Translations under genes and position numbers: made by a program | Part shown: one piece after another, positions 10,079 to 18,476 of the stretch | Layout: the number at the start of each line of letters is the position of its first letter | Position numbering within the stretch: the first letter of the stretch is position 1 | Notes under the pieces: generated by a model | Database searches by the model: none | Seen by the model: only the letters and a program-made list of their open reading frames with translations | Told to the model about the DNA's origin: nothing | NCBI GenBank assembly: GCA_002869005.1 | Contig: PKTU01000089.1 | Span: forward strand, 1-43,576 | Direction: 5' to 3' | Source of the DNA: Deltaproteobacteria bacterium | Lineage (GTDB): Bacteria > Desulfobacterota > Deferrisomatia > Deferrisomatales > BM512 | DNA length: 43,576 bases

Positions 10079-10485
10079 TGCTTTTCCACTCCGAGGCCGA
10101 CAAGCACCTCTTCAAGCATTTCGTAATATAGGTAGCCCTCATGCCGGTACCTCTCGACACCCTGTTGATCGACGATTATCTGAGTCGGTATGAGTGATAT
10201 CTTGTAAAATGCCGCCTTCTTCGGATCTTTCTTCACGTCGTGAAAGATTATCTCAAGATTATCGCCGAAGGTTTCCCTCGCTTGGGCCATAACAGCCTTC
10301 ATAGCCTCACAGGGTTTGCATCCCACGCTGCCCAATTCGAGAAAGGTGAATTTGCCGTTTGCTTCATAAACCGGCGATGATGAATCGGCGCTCTTAACGA
10401 CATCCTCTCCCACACCTTCCAGTATGAGCGCTGCTCCAACGGCGAAAGCGATGACCAATAGGGTCATGAGCGTCTTTTTCTTCAT
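10075..10485 (-). CDS. Secreted or membrane-anchored thioredoxin-fold protein, CKPC active site
   Basis: I chose the ATG at 10485 because GAGGTGG lies just upstream. An in-frame TTG four codons earlier is poorer. The 136-residue product starts with a Lys-rich signal or anchor segment and has active site C-K-P-C in the context G-S-V-G-C-K-P-C-E-A-M. The cis-Pro motif is S-L-I-P-T-Q. It is the first structural gene after the ArsR repressor. Its paralogue follows with a 4-base overlap. Two consecutive extracytoplasmic thioredoxins with different CxxC dipeptides suggest a relay rather than redundancy, which is inference. Confidence 0.82.
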   Translation of the reverse strand: MKKKTLMTLLVIAFAVGAALILEGVGEDVVKSADSSSPVYEANGKFTFLELGSVGCKPCEAMKAVMAQARETFGDNLEIIFHDVKKDPKKAAFYKISLIPTQIIVDQQGVERYRHEGYLYYEMLEEVLVGLGVEKQ

Positions 10486-10545
10486 AAGCCACCTCAAAAC
10501 CGGCTACGCTTTTGCATAACCTTTTGTTTATATTTTAAATACCTT

Positions 10546-10839
10546 TTAGGCAGCGCGTTCGCGCTCCAGCCTCTTAACCATCTGGTCGGCAAGGTCTAAA
10601 ATTTCATAAACCCTTGTATCGACTACCCAGTAGAAGGTCATGGTCCCCTCCTGCCTTGTGCTCAAAATCCCTGCATTTTTTAAGATGGCAAGGTGTTTCG
10701 AGGTATTTGGCTGGCTGCCCGCGACCGCTGGAACTATACGGCAGACGCACTCCTCGCCCCGTCGGAGAATCTCCAGAATCTCGACGCGCGTGGGGTGCGC
10801 CAAGGCTTTCAATATCTCAAAACGTCTCTCTTCGTTCAT
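10546..10839 (-). CDS. ArsR/SmtB-family metalloregulator
   Basis: This 97-residue winged-helix protein has the ArsR pattern L-A-H-P-T-R-V-E-I-L near its start. The E-C-V-C-R-I-V-P motif matches the alpha3 ELCVCDL metal(loid) site of classical ArsR proteins, with two Cys one residue apart. The recognition helix region reads Q-P-N-T-S-K-H-L-A-I-L. AGAGGAGC precedes the ATG at good spacing. Family members repress their operon and are released by As(III), Sb(III), Cd or Zn. With two Cys visible, a thiophilic metal(loid) effector is likely. It heads the minus-strand operon and is flanked by the operator-like palindromes described separately. Confidence 0.92.
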   Translation of the reverse strand: MNEERRFEILKALAHPTRVEILEILRRGEECVCRIVPAVAGSQPNTSKHLAILKNAGILSTRQEGTMTFYWVVDTRVYEILDLADQMVKRLERERAA

Positions 10840-10853
10840 TTTTAAGCTCCTCT

Positions 10854-10870
10854 CTATTCATAACGAATAG
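10854..10870. promoter_or_regulatory. Operator-like palindrome upstream of the arsR gene
   Basis: CTATTC-ATAAC-GAATAG is a perfect 6-base inverted repeat with a 5-base centre, 15 bases from the arsR start codon. It resembles the AT-rich imperfect palindromes bound by ArsR/SmtB proteins. It would cover the -10/start region of a minus-strand promoter whose -35 is TTGACA (10891-10896 on the complement). The -10 match is weak. A second copy is at 10901-10917. Confidence 0.6.
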
Positions 10871-10900
10871 GTAATGTAATAATCGCCCCCTGTCAATAAC

Positions 10901-10917
10901 CAAATTGTTATGAATAG
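10901..10917. promoter_or_regulatory. Second copy of the ArsR operator-like sequence
   Basis: Read on the minus strand this is CTATTCATAACAATTTG, identical to the first site in 11 leading bases and in 14 of 17 overall. It lies immediately upstream of the TTGACA -35 box, so the two sites bracket the putative arsR promoter. Binding is inferred. Confidence 0.5.
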
Positions 10918-10992
10918 TTTTTTCTCCTCTGCTCTTGTAAAAGGGCCCCTTAGGCAGGAATATGGATGCAGTAAAGAGAGGAGGCTAAGAAG

Positions 10993-11883
10993 ATGAAAGA
11001 GATGGTAAGAGAGTTGCTTGGCTGCGAACACCCGGTAATACAGGGCGCTATGGGTTTTGTCTCCAACCCGGAGCTGGTCGCGGCGGTGTCGGAGGCCGGT
11101 GGCTTCGGTCAGCTCGCCACTATATTTTTAGAGAGCGAGGAGGAGCTTAGAGAACAGATTGGGCGGGTGCGCGCCATAACATCACGCTCTTTCGGGGCAA
11201 ACCTATTTGCCAAGCAGCCACTGTCCAAAGCATTCGCCGAAGTTCTCGCAGAGGAGGGCGTGAGGACAATCACCTTCTCCGGAGGCTCGCCCAAAGCATT
11301 TGCGCCGCTTTTAAAAGAGCTTGGGCTGAACTTCATAGTAGTCACCGCCACCGTTAGAGGGGCGGTGAGCGCAAGAGAACAGGGCGCGGCGGCGATTGTG
11401 GCGGAGGGGAGCGAGTCCGGCGGTGTCCAGGGCTATAGAGGCTCCTCAACTATGGTGCTGGTGCCGCAGGTTGTCGATGCCGTGGATATACCCGTAATCG
11501 CCGCTGGGGGTATTTTTGATGGGCGTTCTTATCGCGCCGCGCTTGCGCTTGGCGCCTCCGGCGTTCAGCTGGGAACACGCTTCATCGCCACAAAAGAGTG
11601 CATCGCCCACCCGAACTTCAAAGATGCGATCTTAAAGGCGGAAGACACCTCAACCTAGGTAGTCGACCTCGGAGGCTTTCAACTCCGGGCGCTGGTAACC
11701 AAAAGCGTGGAACTTATATCAAAGTCAGAGATTACCGCAGCCAGCCTCTTCGTGCCTGAACGGATTCGCAGGGGTTGGCTTGGAGGAGAGCTTGAAGCGG
11801 GGCTTTACGCGTCGGGGCAGGTAGCGGGGGCAATCAAATCAATACCTACTGTGCGAGAAGTCATCTCGGAGCTTGTCAAATAG
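10993..11883 (+). pseudogene. Nitronate monooxygenase / FabK-like flavoprotein, interrupted by one in-frame TAG
   Basis: The frame starts at ATG 10993 with GAGGAGG upstream. It encodes a TIM-barrel FMN protein of the 2-nitropropane dioxygenase family: P-V-I-Q-G-A-M-G at the start, G-A-N-L-F near residue 72, I-P-V-I-A-A-G-G-I and G-V-Q-L-G-T-R-F. At codon 222 (11656-11658) a TAG interrupts the frame. The same frame then continues for 74 codons with family-like sequence (W-L-x-G-E-L-E-A-G-L-Y-A-S-G-Q-V-A) to a second TAG. Full length would be about 296 residues, slightly short of typical members. The usual A-G-G-H-x-G motif reads S-G-G-V-Q-G, so the catalytic His of class I enzymes is absent and the substrate may not be a nitronate. 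The truncated product would lack the C-terminal cap. Confidence 0.75.
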
Positions 11884-12001
11884 CCGCTACGCATGAGCCC
11901 GGATACATTGTTAAAAAGCCCCCGATGGATTGACACCCGGCTTCTCTGCGGCGGATTATCCTCCTCCAGCCCATTGATTTTACAATAATTCAAGGACACC
12001 T

Positions 12002-13162
12002 ATGTTCTCCATACCTGAAGTGCCTGAAAAGCAGCGCCCCATGCTCACCTTTCTGCTTGTCCTGACCATTGCTTCAATCGGCGGGCTACAGGGTTGGCGC
12101 ACCCTCTTCAACAATTTCGCGGTGGAGAGCGCCGGGCTAAACGGCCAGCAGATTGGCGTTGTACAATCAGTACGCGAGATACCGGGTTTTCTAGCTCTCT
12201 TCGCGGTGTGGGTCATGCTCCTCATAAGGGAGCACAAGCTCTCAGCCCTCTCGATAATCATAATGGGGTTTGGCGTGGCCTCTGTGGGTTTTTATCCGAC
12301 CTACCTCGGGCTCTGCGCCACAACCATCATTTTGAGCTTCGGCTTTCACTATTACGAGACGACAAACCAGTCGCTTACCCTCCAATACTTTGACACCGCC
12401 ACCTCGCCCATAGTCTTCGCCGCTATCCGCTCCGTCTCCGCCGCTACAAATATAGCGATGGGCATTCTTGTGTACCTTTTAAGCTATGTCGCCGATTACA
12501 AGGTCGTATTTCTGTTAATCGGGCTCGCCGCTGCCGGTGCCGGTATCTGGGGATTGATGGTCAACCCCGTCGACCATGAGATCATCCCCCAGCGCAAAGA
12601 GATGGTTTTCCGCAAGGGCTATATGCTCTTTTACTTTTTGACCTTCATGAGCGGAGCCAGAAGGCAGATATTCATCGCCTTCTCGGTCTTTCTACTCGTA
12701 AAGGTCTTTGAGTTTTCAGTCAGGGAAATAGCAGTGCTTTTCGTGGTAAACAACATCGTCGCGTATTTCACCTCCCCGCTGATAGGCAAAGCCATTCTCC
12801 GCTTTGGAGAGAGGCGGGTCCTCTCGGTGGAGTACGCAGGGTTGATCTTTATCTTCATAGCGTACGCGGTGACAGGTTCGCGCTGGGTCGCGGCACTGCT
12901 TTACATAGCCGACCACCTCCTATTCAACTTCGCCATTGCAATCCGCACGTTTTTTCAAAAGACCGCGGACCCCTCTGACATAGCACCTTCGATGGCGGTG
13001 GGCTTTACAATCAACCACATCGCCGCCGTCGTCTTGCCCGTAGTGGGCGGCGCGCTCTGGGTGATAGATTACAGAATCCCGTTTATCGCGGGCGCGGTGA
13101 TGAGCGTTGTATCCCTGATTGCGGTGCAGCGCATACCGGACTTTACAAAAGCGGGAGGGTAA
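12002..13162 (+). CDS. Major facilitator superfamily transporter
   Basis: This 386-residue protein has about 12 hydrophobic segments in two halves with a central charged loop near residues 190-200. AAGGA lies seven bases before the ATG. I see no diagnostic substrate motif. The conserved R/K-rich loop between TM2 and TM3 typical of many MFS families is replaced by R-E-H-K. It is followed after two bases by a thioesterase gene, so the pair may handle a product of acyl-CoA or aromatic metabolism, which is inference only. It is separated from the interrupted nitronate monooxygenase gene by 118 bases with no recognisable gene. Confidence 0.8.
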   Translation: MFSIPEVPEKQRPMLTFLLVLTIASIGGLQGWRTLFNNFAVESAGLNGQQIGVVQSVREIPGFLALFAVWVMLLIREHKLSALSIIIMGFGVASVGFYPTYLGLCATTIILSFGFHYYETTNQSLTLQYFDTATSPIVFAAIRSVSAATNIAMGILVYLLSYVADYKVVFLLIGLAAAGAGIWGLMVNPVDHEIIPQRKEMVFRKGYMLFYFLTFMSGARRQIFIAFSVFLLVKVFEFSVREIAVLFVVNNIVAYFTSPLIGKAILRFGERRVLSVEYAGLIFIFIAYAVTGSRWVAALLYIADHLLFNFAIAIRTFFQKTADPSDIAPSMAVGFTINHIAAVVLPVVGGALWVIDYRIPFIAGAVMSVVSLIAVQRIPDFTKAGG

Positions 13163-13164
13163 TT

Positions 13165-13590
13165 TTGAATTTACTTGATGGGTTTCCGGTAACGGTTGAG
13201 TTCCCCGTAGCATGGGGTGAGATGGACCTCTTGGAGCATGTAAACAACGTCACCTACTTTCGCTACTTTGAGAACGCAAGGATCGCTTACTTCAAGAAGA
13301 TAGGCTACATGGAGCATACAAGCAAGACCGGGGTCGGGCCCATCCTGGCCTCCACCGAATGCCGGTATAAATTCCCCCTGACCTACCCCGACACCATACG
13401 CGTGGGCGCTCGCGTCGGAGAGATATACCCGGACCGCTTCACCATGCACTACAAAATAGTCTCCTTGAGGGAGGAGCGTGTTGCGGCGGAGGGTTCAGGG
13501 GACCTCGTCTCCTATGACTACAACATTGGCGCCAAAACGCCCATACCGGATGTTATTCGCGAGCGGATCGAGGTCCTTGAGGGCGGATAA
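13165..13590 (+). CDS. Acyl-CoA thioesterase, hotdog fold (4-hydroxybenzoyl-CoA thioesterase/YbgC type)
   Basis: This 141-residue product starts at TTG 13165. GGGAGG lies six bases upstream and no good ATG is near. The hotdog signature W-G-E-M-D-L-L-E-H-V-N-N is followed by Y-F-R-Y-F-E-N-A-R, with the catalytic Asp of the 4-hydroxybenzoyl-CoA thioesterase (Pseudomonas-type)/YbgC branch at D-L-L-E-H-V-N-N. It hydrolyses an acyl- or aroyl-CoA thioester. The substrate cannot be read from sequence. It is coupled to the MFS transporter (two-base gap). The presence of a glutaryl-CoA pathway elsewhere in the window makes an aromatic or dicarboxylic CoA ester plausible. Confidence 0.85.
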   Translation: MNLLDGFPVTVEFPVAWGEMDLLEHVNNVTYFRYFENARIAYFKKIGYMEHTSKTGVGPILASTECRYKFPLTYPDTIRVGARVGEIYPDRFTMHYKIVSLREERVAAEGSGDLVSYDYNIGAKTPIPDVIRERIEVLEGG

Positions 13591-13596
13591 GGACGT

Positions 13597-13619
13597 GGGC
13601 GCGAAAAAAAGCCGCGCCC
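13597..13619. terminator. Hairpin between convergent genes (weak terminator candidate)
   Basis: GGGCGCG (13597-13603) pairs with CGCGCCC (13613-13619) around an A-rich loop. It lies just after the thioesterase stop and before the convergent beta-helix gene. Neither side has a proper U-tract, so termination is uncertain. Confidence 0.3.
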
Positions 13620-13648
13620 TTCATATTAACCAAGCCAGTAAACAAAAC

Positions 13649-15544
13649 CTAAAATTGCAGCTCCACCGCGCCTATGTCACCGCCCGCCCCGGCGGGGCGG
13701 GCCCCGCCAAGCTGGTCCACCGGCAAAGGGGTCACAAAGGCTCCGTAAAGAGCGGATCTGAAGATTAGGTTCTCAGAAAACGTATCAACTGGAAATTCCT
13801 GCCAGAAAGCCTCACCGAGGCCGGCCGGTCCCAGGGAATCCCCAAGGTCATCATAGAGTGTCTGCCAAAAAGCTATCCAAGCGGCGTTGCTCGGGTTCGA
13901 GGGCCATGTTTCCGCAGGCCCGTAAAAGAGCGCCGAGGTGTCGTATTCAAGGCCGAAGTCATTGCCTATGACGTCGCCGTAAGCACTCCTTAAGTAATCC
14001 ATGAATTTCGGCAGAAAATCGTCATCGCCGCCATTCGCTACACGGTAACCGAGCAGCTGATAGTAGTTCACCCGCTCTCCTCCAGGCACAGCGTCAAGGG
14101 CGGCGGTTCCAGGCGGATAATAAAGCGGCGCGGGAGCCCCCGGAAAAACTCCGGCGGATGGGACTGATGCGCTGTAAACAATATTGTCGAGGTCTAAGGC
14201 ATCCTCAAGGTCCACTCCATCGACATCACCTTGCATTGGATAGTGGCGGCGGTTTAATGAACTCCAAGAGGGGACGGGCACCAATATCTGGCTAAAGTCA
14301 ATTACACCCAGAAGGTTATAACCATAGCTGTAAAAGTGCACCAAGGAGCCGGTGAAGAGGTCCTCCGCCAAACCATTCAAGGTATTTCCCGCGACCACGC
14401 TCTCCTCCAGCTGTAGCATCTCTACGGTATGGGCGTCGCCAATCGTCGCGGCGATTCCGCCGCCGCCCATATTCGGTTTGCCGGAGAATGGGTATGAATT
14501 GCCGGTCACCTCGTTTTCGACGATGGTACAGGACCCGATGTACATATTCCCATTTGAGTAGTAGACTCCGCCGCCCCGGTAGTAAAACTGCGCATAGGGA
14601 GACTGGTCGGTAATAGCCGGGTTATCCTCCACGACGTTTCTGGCGATTGTCGTATTAAATATCGCCATCTCCTTGGTGAAGCCGCGCGACCCGCCGTCGG
14701 AGTATACCCCGCCGCCATATGAATGCTCGGCGGTCACCCTGTTGCCGCAGATTGAGGACCGCCTTATCACCGAGCCCTCTACTCCAGGCTGTTCCGCGCC
14801 CCCCACCGAGAATACTCCGCCTCCGGAGCCGCCATAGCCCTCCACACGGTTGCCGCTGACCACGCAATCCTCCATCAAAACGACATCGGCATAGATGCCG
14901 CCGCCGAAGGTCCCCCTATCGCGACTGCCCACGGAATCGCCGACGCAGCGGTTGCCGTAAAGCGCGCAATCTTTAAGTGTTGCCACTCCCCACACCGCGA
15001 CCGCGCCGCCGCGCGCGAGGGTCCAGGGCTGGTCGCCGTCAAGGAGGGCCGCTTCGGAGTAACCGCCTGTAACGTCGACGTTGATCAACGTCAGGTCACC
15101 AAGCACCGCCAAAACCCTCGCGTGCTCTTCGCCGCTCCATGCGATGGTTATCCCCTCTGGCAGGTTTGAAGCGTCGATTGTGATGTCCTTATCCGTATAA
15201 AGAGCGCTTTTGCCATAGTCACGCGGATGGATGCCGAGGTAGGTTCGAAAGTCCTCGTAGAGCTCTCCCTTTAGGATAGAGTGCTCCTCACCGACCACCG
15301 TCAAATTAATCACACCGCCGTCAAGCGCATCGTCAAAGGTAATCCTCCCCCCGTCGGCGACAAGCTCAAGCGCCAGTCTCATCGTCAGCTCGCCGTCAGC
15401 TGGGGTGACCGTGTCATTGAGGGAGTTGACGACGATTGATTGCCCCCCCGAGGTGGAATCTGCGCAACCGCCGATGAGCGTCATGGAAAGGATGAGCGCA
15501 AAAGCTACGATTAATCCGGATCTGACGGCATAACCAATAGACAT
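13649..15544 (-). CDS. Surface lipoprotein with right-handed beta-helix and choice-of-anchor Q-type end
   Basis: I chose the ATG at 15544 (GGGAGTG upstream). It gives a signal peptide ending in the lipobox L-I-G-G-C, so the mature protein of about 610 residues should be lipid-anchored. Residues about 120-400 show repeated G-G-G-[IV]-[YF] turns with N-R-V / S-x-C-G-N-R patterns typical of parallel beta-helix (polymorphic/PbH1) repeats. The C-terminus carries R-P-A-G-A-G-G-D-I-G-A-V-E, the D-I-G-A-x-E motif that closes choice-of-anchor Q domains. No catalytic residues for a lyase or hydrolase can be assigned. The stop is TAG. It is divergent from prfC and convergent with the thioesterase gene. 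Confidence 0.8.
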   Translation of the reverse strand: MSIGYAVRSGLIVAFALILSMTLIGGCADSTSGGQSIVVNSLNDTVTPADGELTMRLALELVADGGRITFDDALDGGVINLTVVGEEHSILKGELYEDFRTYLGIHPRDYGKSALYTDKDITIDASNLPEGITIAWSGEEHARVLAVLGDLTLINVDVTGGYSEAALLDGDQPWTLARGGAVAVWGVATLKDCALYGNRCVGDSVGSRDRGTFGGGIYADVVLMEDCVVSGNRVEGYGGSGGGVFSVGGAEQPGVEGSVIRRSSICGNRVTAEHSYGGGVYSDGGSRGFTKEMAIFNTTIARNVVEDNPAITDQSPYAQFYYRGGGVYYSNGNMYIGSCTIVENEVTGNSYPFSGKPNMGGGGIAATIGDAHTVEMLQLEESVVAGNTLNGLAEDLFTGSLVHFYSYGYNLLGVIDFSQILVPVPSWSSLNRRHYPMQGDVDGVDLEDALDLDNIVYSASVPSAGVFPGAPAPLYYPPGTAALDAVPGGERVNYYQLLGYRVANGGDDDFLPKFMDYLRSAYGDVIGNDFGLEYDTSALFYGPAETWPSNPSNAAWIAFWQTLYDDLGDSLGPAGLGEAFWQEFPVDTFSENLIFRSALYGAFVTPLPVDQLGGARPAGAGGDIGAVELQF

Positions 15545-15684
15545 TTTTTCACTCCCGGGTAGTTGAGCTAACATCTTTTTACTCTACCACCTAAGTGCTG
15601 CAATCAAAAAGTAATACGCTGGACAGGGGCGCTCTTTTTCTCTATCCTTCACGCCTCCACTTTTACAAGGCTCCGAGAGAAAAG

Positions 15685-17274
15685 ATGAGCGTTACACTTA
15701 GTAAAATATCTGAAGAGGTCGCAAGGCGGCGCACCTTCGCCATTATATCCCACCCCGACGCGGGAAAGACGACCCTCACCGAAAAGCTCCTCCTCTACGG
15801 CGGCGCGATCAATCAGGCCGGCGCTGTAAAGGCGCGTCGAGCCGAGCGACACGCCACTAGCGACTGGATGGAGCTTGAAAAGCAGCGAGGCATCTCGGTC
15901 ACCTCCTCCGTCATGCAATTCGAGTATGCGGGGCACAAGATAAACGTGCTGGACACCCCGGGCCACCAGGATTTCTCCGAGGACACCTACCGCACTCTGA
16001 CCGCGGCTGACTCTGCGGTTATGCTCATCGACTGCGCCAAGGGCGTTGAGGCGCAGACGATGAAACTTTTCAAGGTCTGCCGCATGTCGGGCATCCCAAT
16101 ATTCACCTTCGTAAACAAGCTGGACCGCGAAGGGAGGGAGCCGCTTGAACTTCTTACCGAGATCGAGGATGTCCTCGGCATCGCGGCGTGCCCGGTAAAC
16201 TGGCCGCTCGGGATGGGCAAGCGCTTCAAGGGTGTCTACGACCTCACCAGACGCGAGGTTCACCTCTACGACGCGACCAAACACGGCAAATACCAAGCCC
16301 CGGCAAAGCTGGTCGGACCCACCGACCCCTCTCTTCGCGAGCTCCTCTTTGAGGAGGACTACAAGAATTTTCAGGATGAGATAGAGCTACTGGAGGGGGC
16401 GGGAGAGAAATTCGACCTTAAGAGAATACTGGCGGGTGACCTTACGCCAGTATTCTTCGGATCTGCGATGAAGAACTTTGGCGTTGAGCCTTTCCTCCGA
16501 GATTTTTTGAAAAACTCCCCTCACCCGTCGGGGCGGGAGACCGAAGAGGGGCGCATCGAGCCCGTGAGCCCCGATTTCACCGGCTTCGTATTCAAGATTC
16601 AAGCTAACATGAACCCCCAGCACCGAGACAGGGTAGCCTTCATACGGGTCACATCGGGACACTTCTCCAAGGGGCTAAAGGCCACAAACGCCCGCCTCGG
16701 AAAAGAAGTGACCCTCGCGCTGCCCATGCAGTTCATGGCGCAGGAAAGGGACCACGTCGAGGAGGCGTACCCGGGCGACGTCATCGGCATACACGACCGG
16801 GGCACCCTAAGAATCGGCGACACCCTCTACACAGGCAAACCCCTCCTCTTAAAGGGAATCCCCCACTTCGTACCGGAGCACTTCGCCAAGGTGCGAATCA
16901 AAAACGCGCTAAAGTCCAAACAGCGGCAGAAGGGTTTGCAGCAACTTGGGGAGGAGGGCGCGATACAGCTATTCAGCGAGCCGACCGGTGACCCGGACCC
17001 CATAGTCGGCGCGGTGGGGCAGCTACAGCTGGATGTCCTGAAATATAGGCTGGAGCATGAGTACGGAGCCGTTGTTACCCTGGACAAGCTGCCCTACCAG
17101 ACCGCACGCTGGGTAGAGGGCAAGCTGGACCCGGCGACAGTCAACCGCTCCGCGACGACTAGGTGGGTTCTGGACAATGAGGAGCGTCCCGTGGTTCTCT
17201 TCAACTCGGAGTGGGCCGTGGGGCTCCTCGCCGAGCGCCACAAGGGCGTCACCTTCAGTGAGAGCGCCTATTAA
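15685..17274 (+). CDS. prfC: Peptide chain release factor 3
   Basis: Start ATG 15685 gives 529 residues, the usual RF3 length. The frame is open upstream to 15595, but that extension has no family counterpart. GTPase motifs are clear: S-H-P-D-A-G-K-T-T-L (G1) near residue 20, R-G-I-S-V-T-S-S (G2), D-T-P-G-H-Q-D-F-S-E-D-T (G3) and N-K-L-D-R-E-G-R (G4). RF3 recycles RF1/RF2 from ribosomes after termination and contributes to post-peptidyl-transfer quality control. It is a stand-alone gene between a divergent lipoprotein gene and a convergent methyltransferase gene. Its presence is of interest because several neighbouring genes carry in-frame stops, but RF3 is common and this link is only circumstantial. 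Confidence 0.96.
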   Translation: MSVTLSKISEEVARRRTFAIISHPDAGKTTLTEKLLLYGGAINQAGAVKARRAERHATSDWMELEKQRGISVTSSVMQFEYAGHKINVLDTPGHQDFSEDTYRTLTAADSAVMLIDCAKGVEAQTMKLFKVCRMSGIPIFTFVNKLDREGREPLELLTEIEDVLGIAACPVNWPLGMGKRFKGVYDLTRREVHLYDATKHGKYQAPAKLVGPTDPSLRELLFEEDYKNFQDEIELLEGAGEKFDLKRILAGDLTPVFFGSAMKNFGVEPFLRDFLKNSPHPSGRETEEGRIEPVSPDFTGFVFKIQANMNPQHRDRVAFIRVTSGHFSKGLKATNARLGKEVTLALPMQFMAQERDHVEEAYPGDVIGIHDRGTLRIGDTLYTGKPLLLKGIPHFVPEHFAKVRIKNALKSKQRQKGLQQLGEEGAIQLFSEPTGDPDPIVGAVGQLQLDVLKYRLEHEYGAVVTLDKLPYQTARWVEGKLDPATVNRSATTRWVLDNEERPVVLFNSEWAVGLLAERHKGVTFSESAY

Positions 17275-17285
17275 AGGGCGCAGCC

Positions 17286-18476
17286 TTACAGGTCGTATTG
17301 CAGGAAATAACCCTTCAGCGGACCGTTACTGAGGGGTTTCTTGATCCTCGCCCTGCCGCCGAAAGCCGCCTCAAAGTCGGTGTTGGCAACGATAAAAGCG
17401 GCGCGCCAACCCTTGAATGTGCGGGCCCACTCTCCAAGCTCGCTGTATAGCCCGTTCAGGTCATCGGGGTCCAGACGCTCCCCATAGGGTGGGTTTGAAA
17501 CAATGAGGCCGCGCTCCCGCTCAAGGCCGAGAGACTTCGCGCGTTCCTTAACCATCTCCGCGTCGAGACTCCTGAAATCGGCGCACCACGGCTCGATAAG
17601 CCCCTCAACACCCGCCGCCTCCATGTTTTTCTGGGTGACCCGCTTCATACGCTTGTCTATATCGCTTGCTATTATAGCGGGCGCGGCGTCGCCGAATAGC
17701 GGCGGTGGGTTATCCGGTATAAACTCGCTGTATGGTTCAATATTTTTTGCCATCGGCGCCCTGGGAGGGCTCCACACCGCCTGCCCCCTCGCCATCAGCG
17801 CAGCCTCTATGGCTATGGTCCCGGAACCGGCCATCGGGTCTAGGAGCAGGTCGAAGCGTGAGTCGTAGCGCGCGAGCATCAATAAGACGGCGGCCAGGTT
17901 CTCCCTTAAAGGAGCGAGCCCCCTATCGGTCCGGTAACCGCGTTGATTCATAGGCCTTCCAGCCAAATCCATCGCTACGGTTAGCGTGTCTTCGTTCATC
18001 CTCACATCGAGCCTGAAGTCGGGGTTATCGGGGTCGACGCTGAGGCTTACGCCTCTCATTTTGGCCCCGTCCACGAGCGCATTCTTCACCACCCCGACGA
18101 TCTGCCTGCCGCCGGCCTCGAAGGAGGCGACGTTTGAGACAGCGATGGAGAAGGTCATCCCGTCTTTGAACCAACCACGCGTATCGGCACTCACCCCTGC
18201 CAGTAGGTCGTCATAAAGCGGTTCAAGTCTTTTTGCCTCGCTCCGGTAAAGACCGCGCAGCACCCTCGACGCGGTCCGGTGATACGTAACCGCCAAAGCC
18301 GCGAGACGAGGCTCGAAGGGATAAATGAGCGCGCCCAGCCCGGCCTTCGCCGGCTCCTTTATCTTCACGTCGTTGAAGGCTCTTCTTACAAGGCGTGAAA
18401 ACTCGCCGGCCATAACCTTATTTGTGCCCGGTATGCCTATGAGCCTTAAATCGTCTACTATAATGCCTTCTTTCAT
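17286..18476 (-). CDS. RlmL/YcbY-type THUMP-domain RNA guanine-N2 methyltransferase
   Basis: This 396-residue product starts at ATG 18476 with GGAG six bases upstream. An alternative TTG lies two codons earlier. The N-terminal about 160 residues form the ferredoxin-like/THUMP RNA-binding part. The methyltransferase part has N-Q-R-G-Y-R near 190, the SAM motif D-P-M-A-G-S-G-T near 228 and the catalytic N-P-P-Y-G-E-R-L near 340. The family methylates guanosine N2 in 23S rRNA (G2445 for the E. coli RlmL N-terminal module) or acts on related RNA sites. The RlmK module fused in E. coli is absent. It converges on prfC with 11 bases between stops. Confidence 0.85.
   Translation of the reverse strand: MKEGIIVDDLRLIGIPGTNKVMAGEFSRLVRRAFNDVKIKEPAKAGLGALIYPFEPRLAALAVTYHRTASRVLRGLYRSEAKRLEPLYDDLLAGVSADTRGWFKDGMTFSIAVSNVASFEAGGRQIVGVVKNALVDGAKMRGVSLSVDPDNPDFRLDVRMNEDTLTVAMDLAGRPMNQRGYRTDRGLAPLRENLAAVLLMLARYDSRFDLLLDPMAGSGTIAIEAALMARGQAVWSPPRAPMAKNIEPYSEFIPDNPPPLFGDAAPAIIASDIDKRMKRVTQKNMEAAGVEGLIEPWCADFRSLDAEMVKERAKSLGLERERGLIVSNPPYGERLDPDDLNGLYSELGEWARTFKGWRAAFIVANTDFEAAFGGRARIKKPLSNGPLKGYFLQYDL

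Noticed and set aside
13682-13703. GC-rich self-complementary stretch (GCCCGCCCC/GGGGCGGGC) near the beta-helix gene's end
   Set aside because: It lies inside the coding sequence of a conserved Gly/Ala-rich C-terminal motif, so composition explains it. No U-tract is present.
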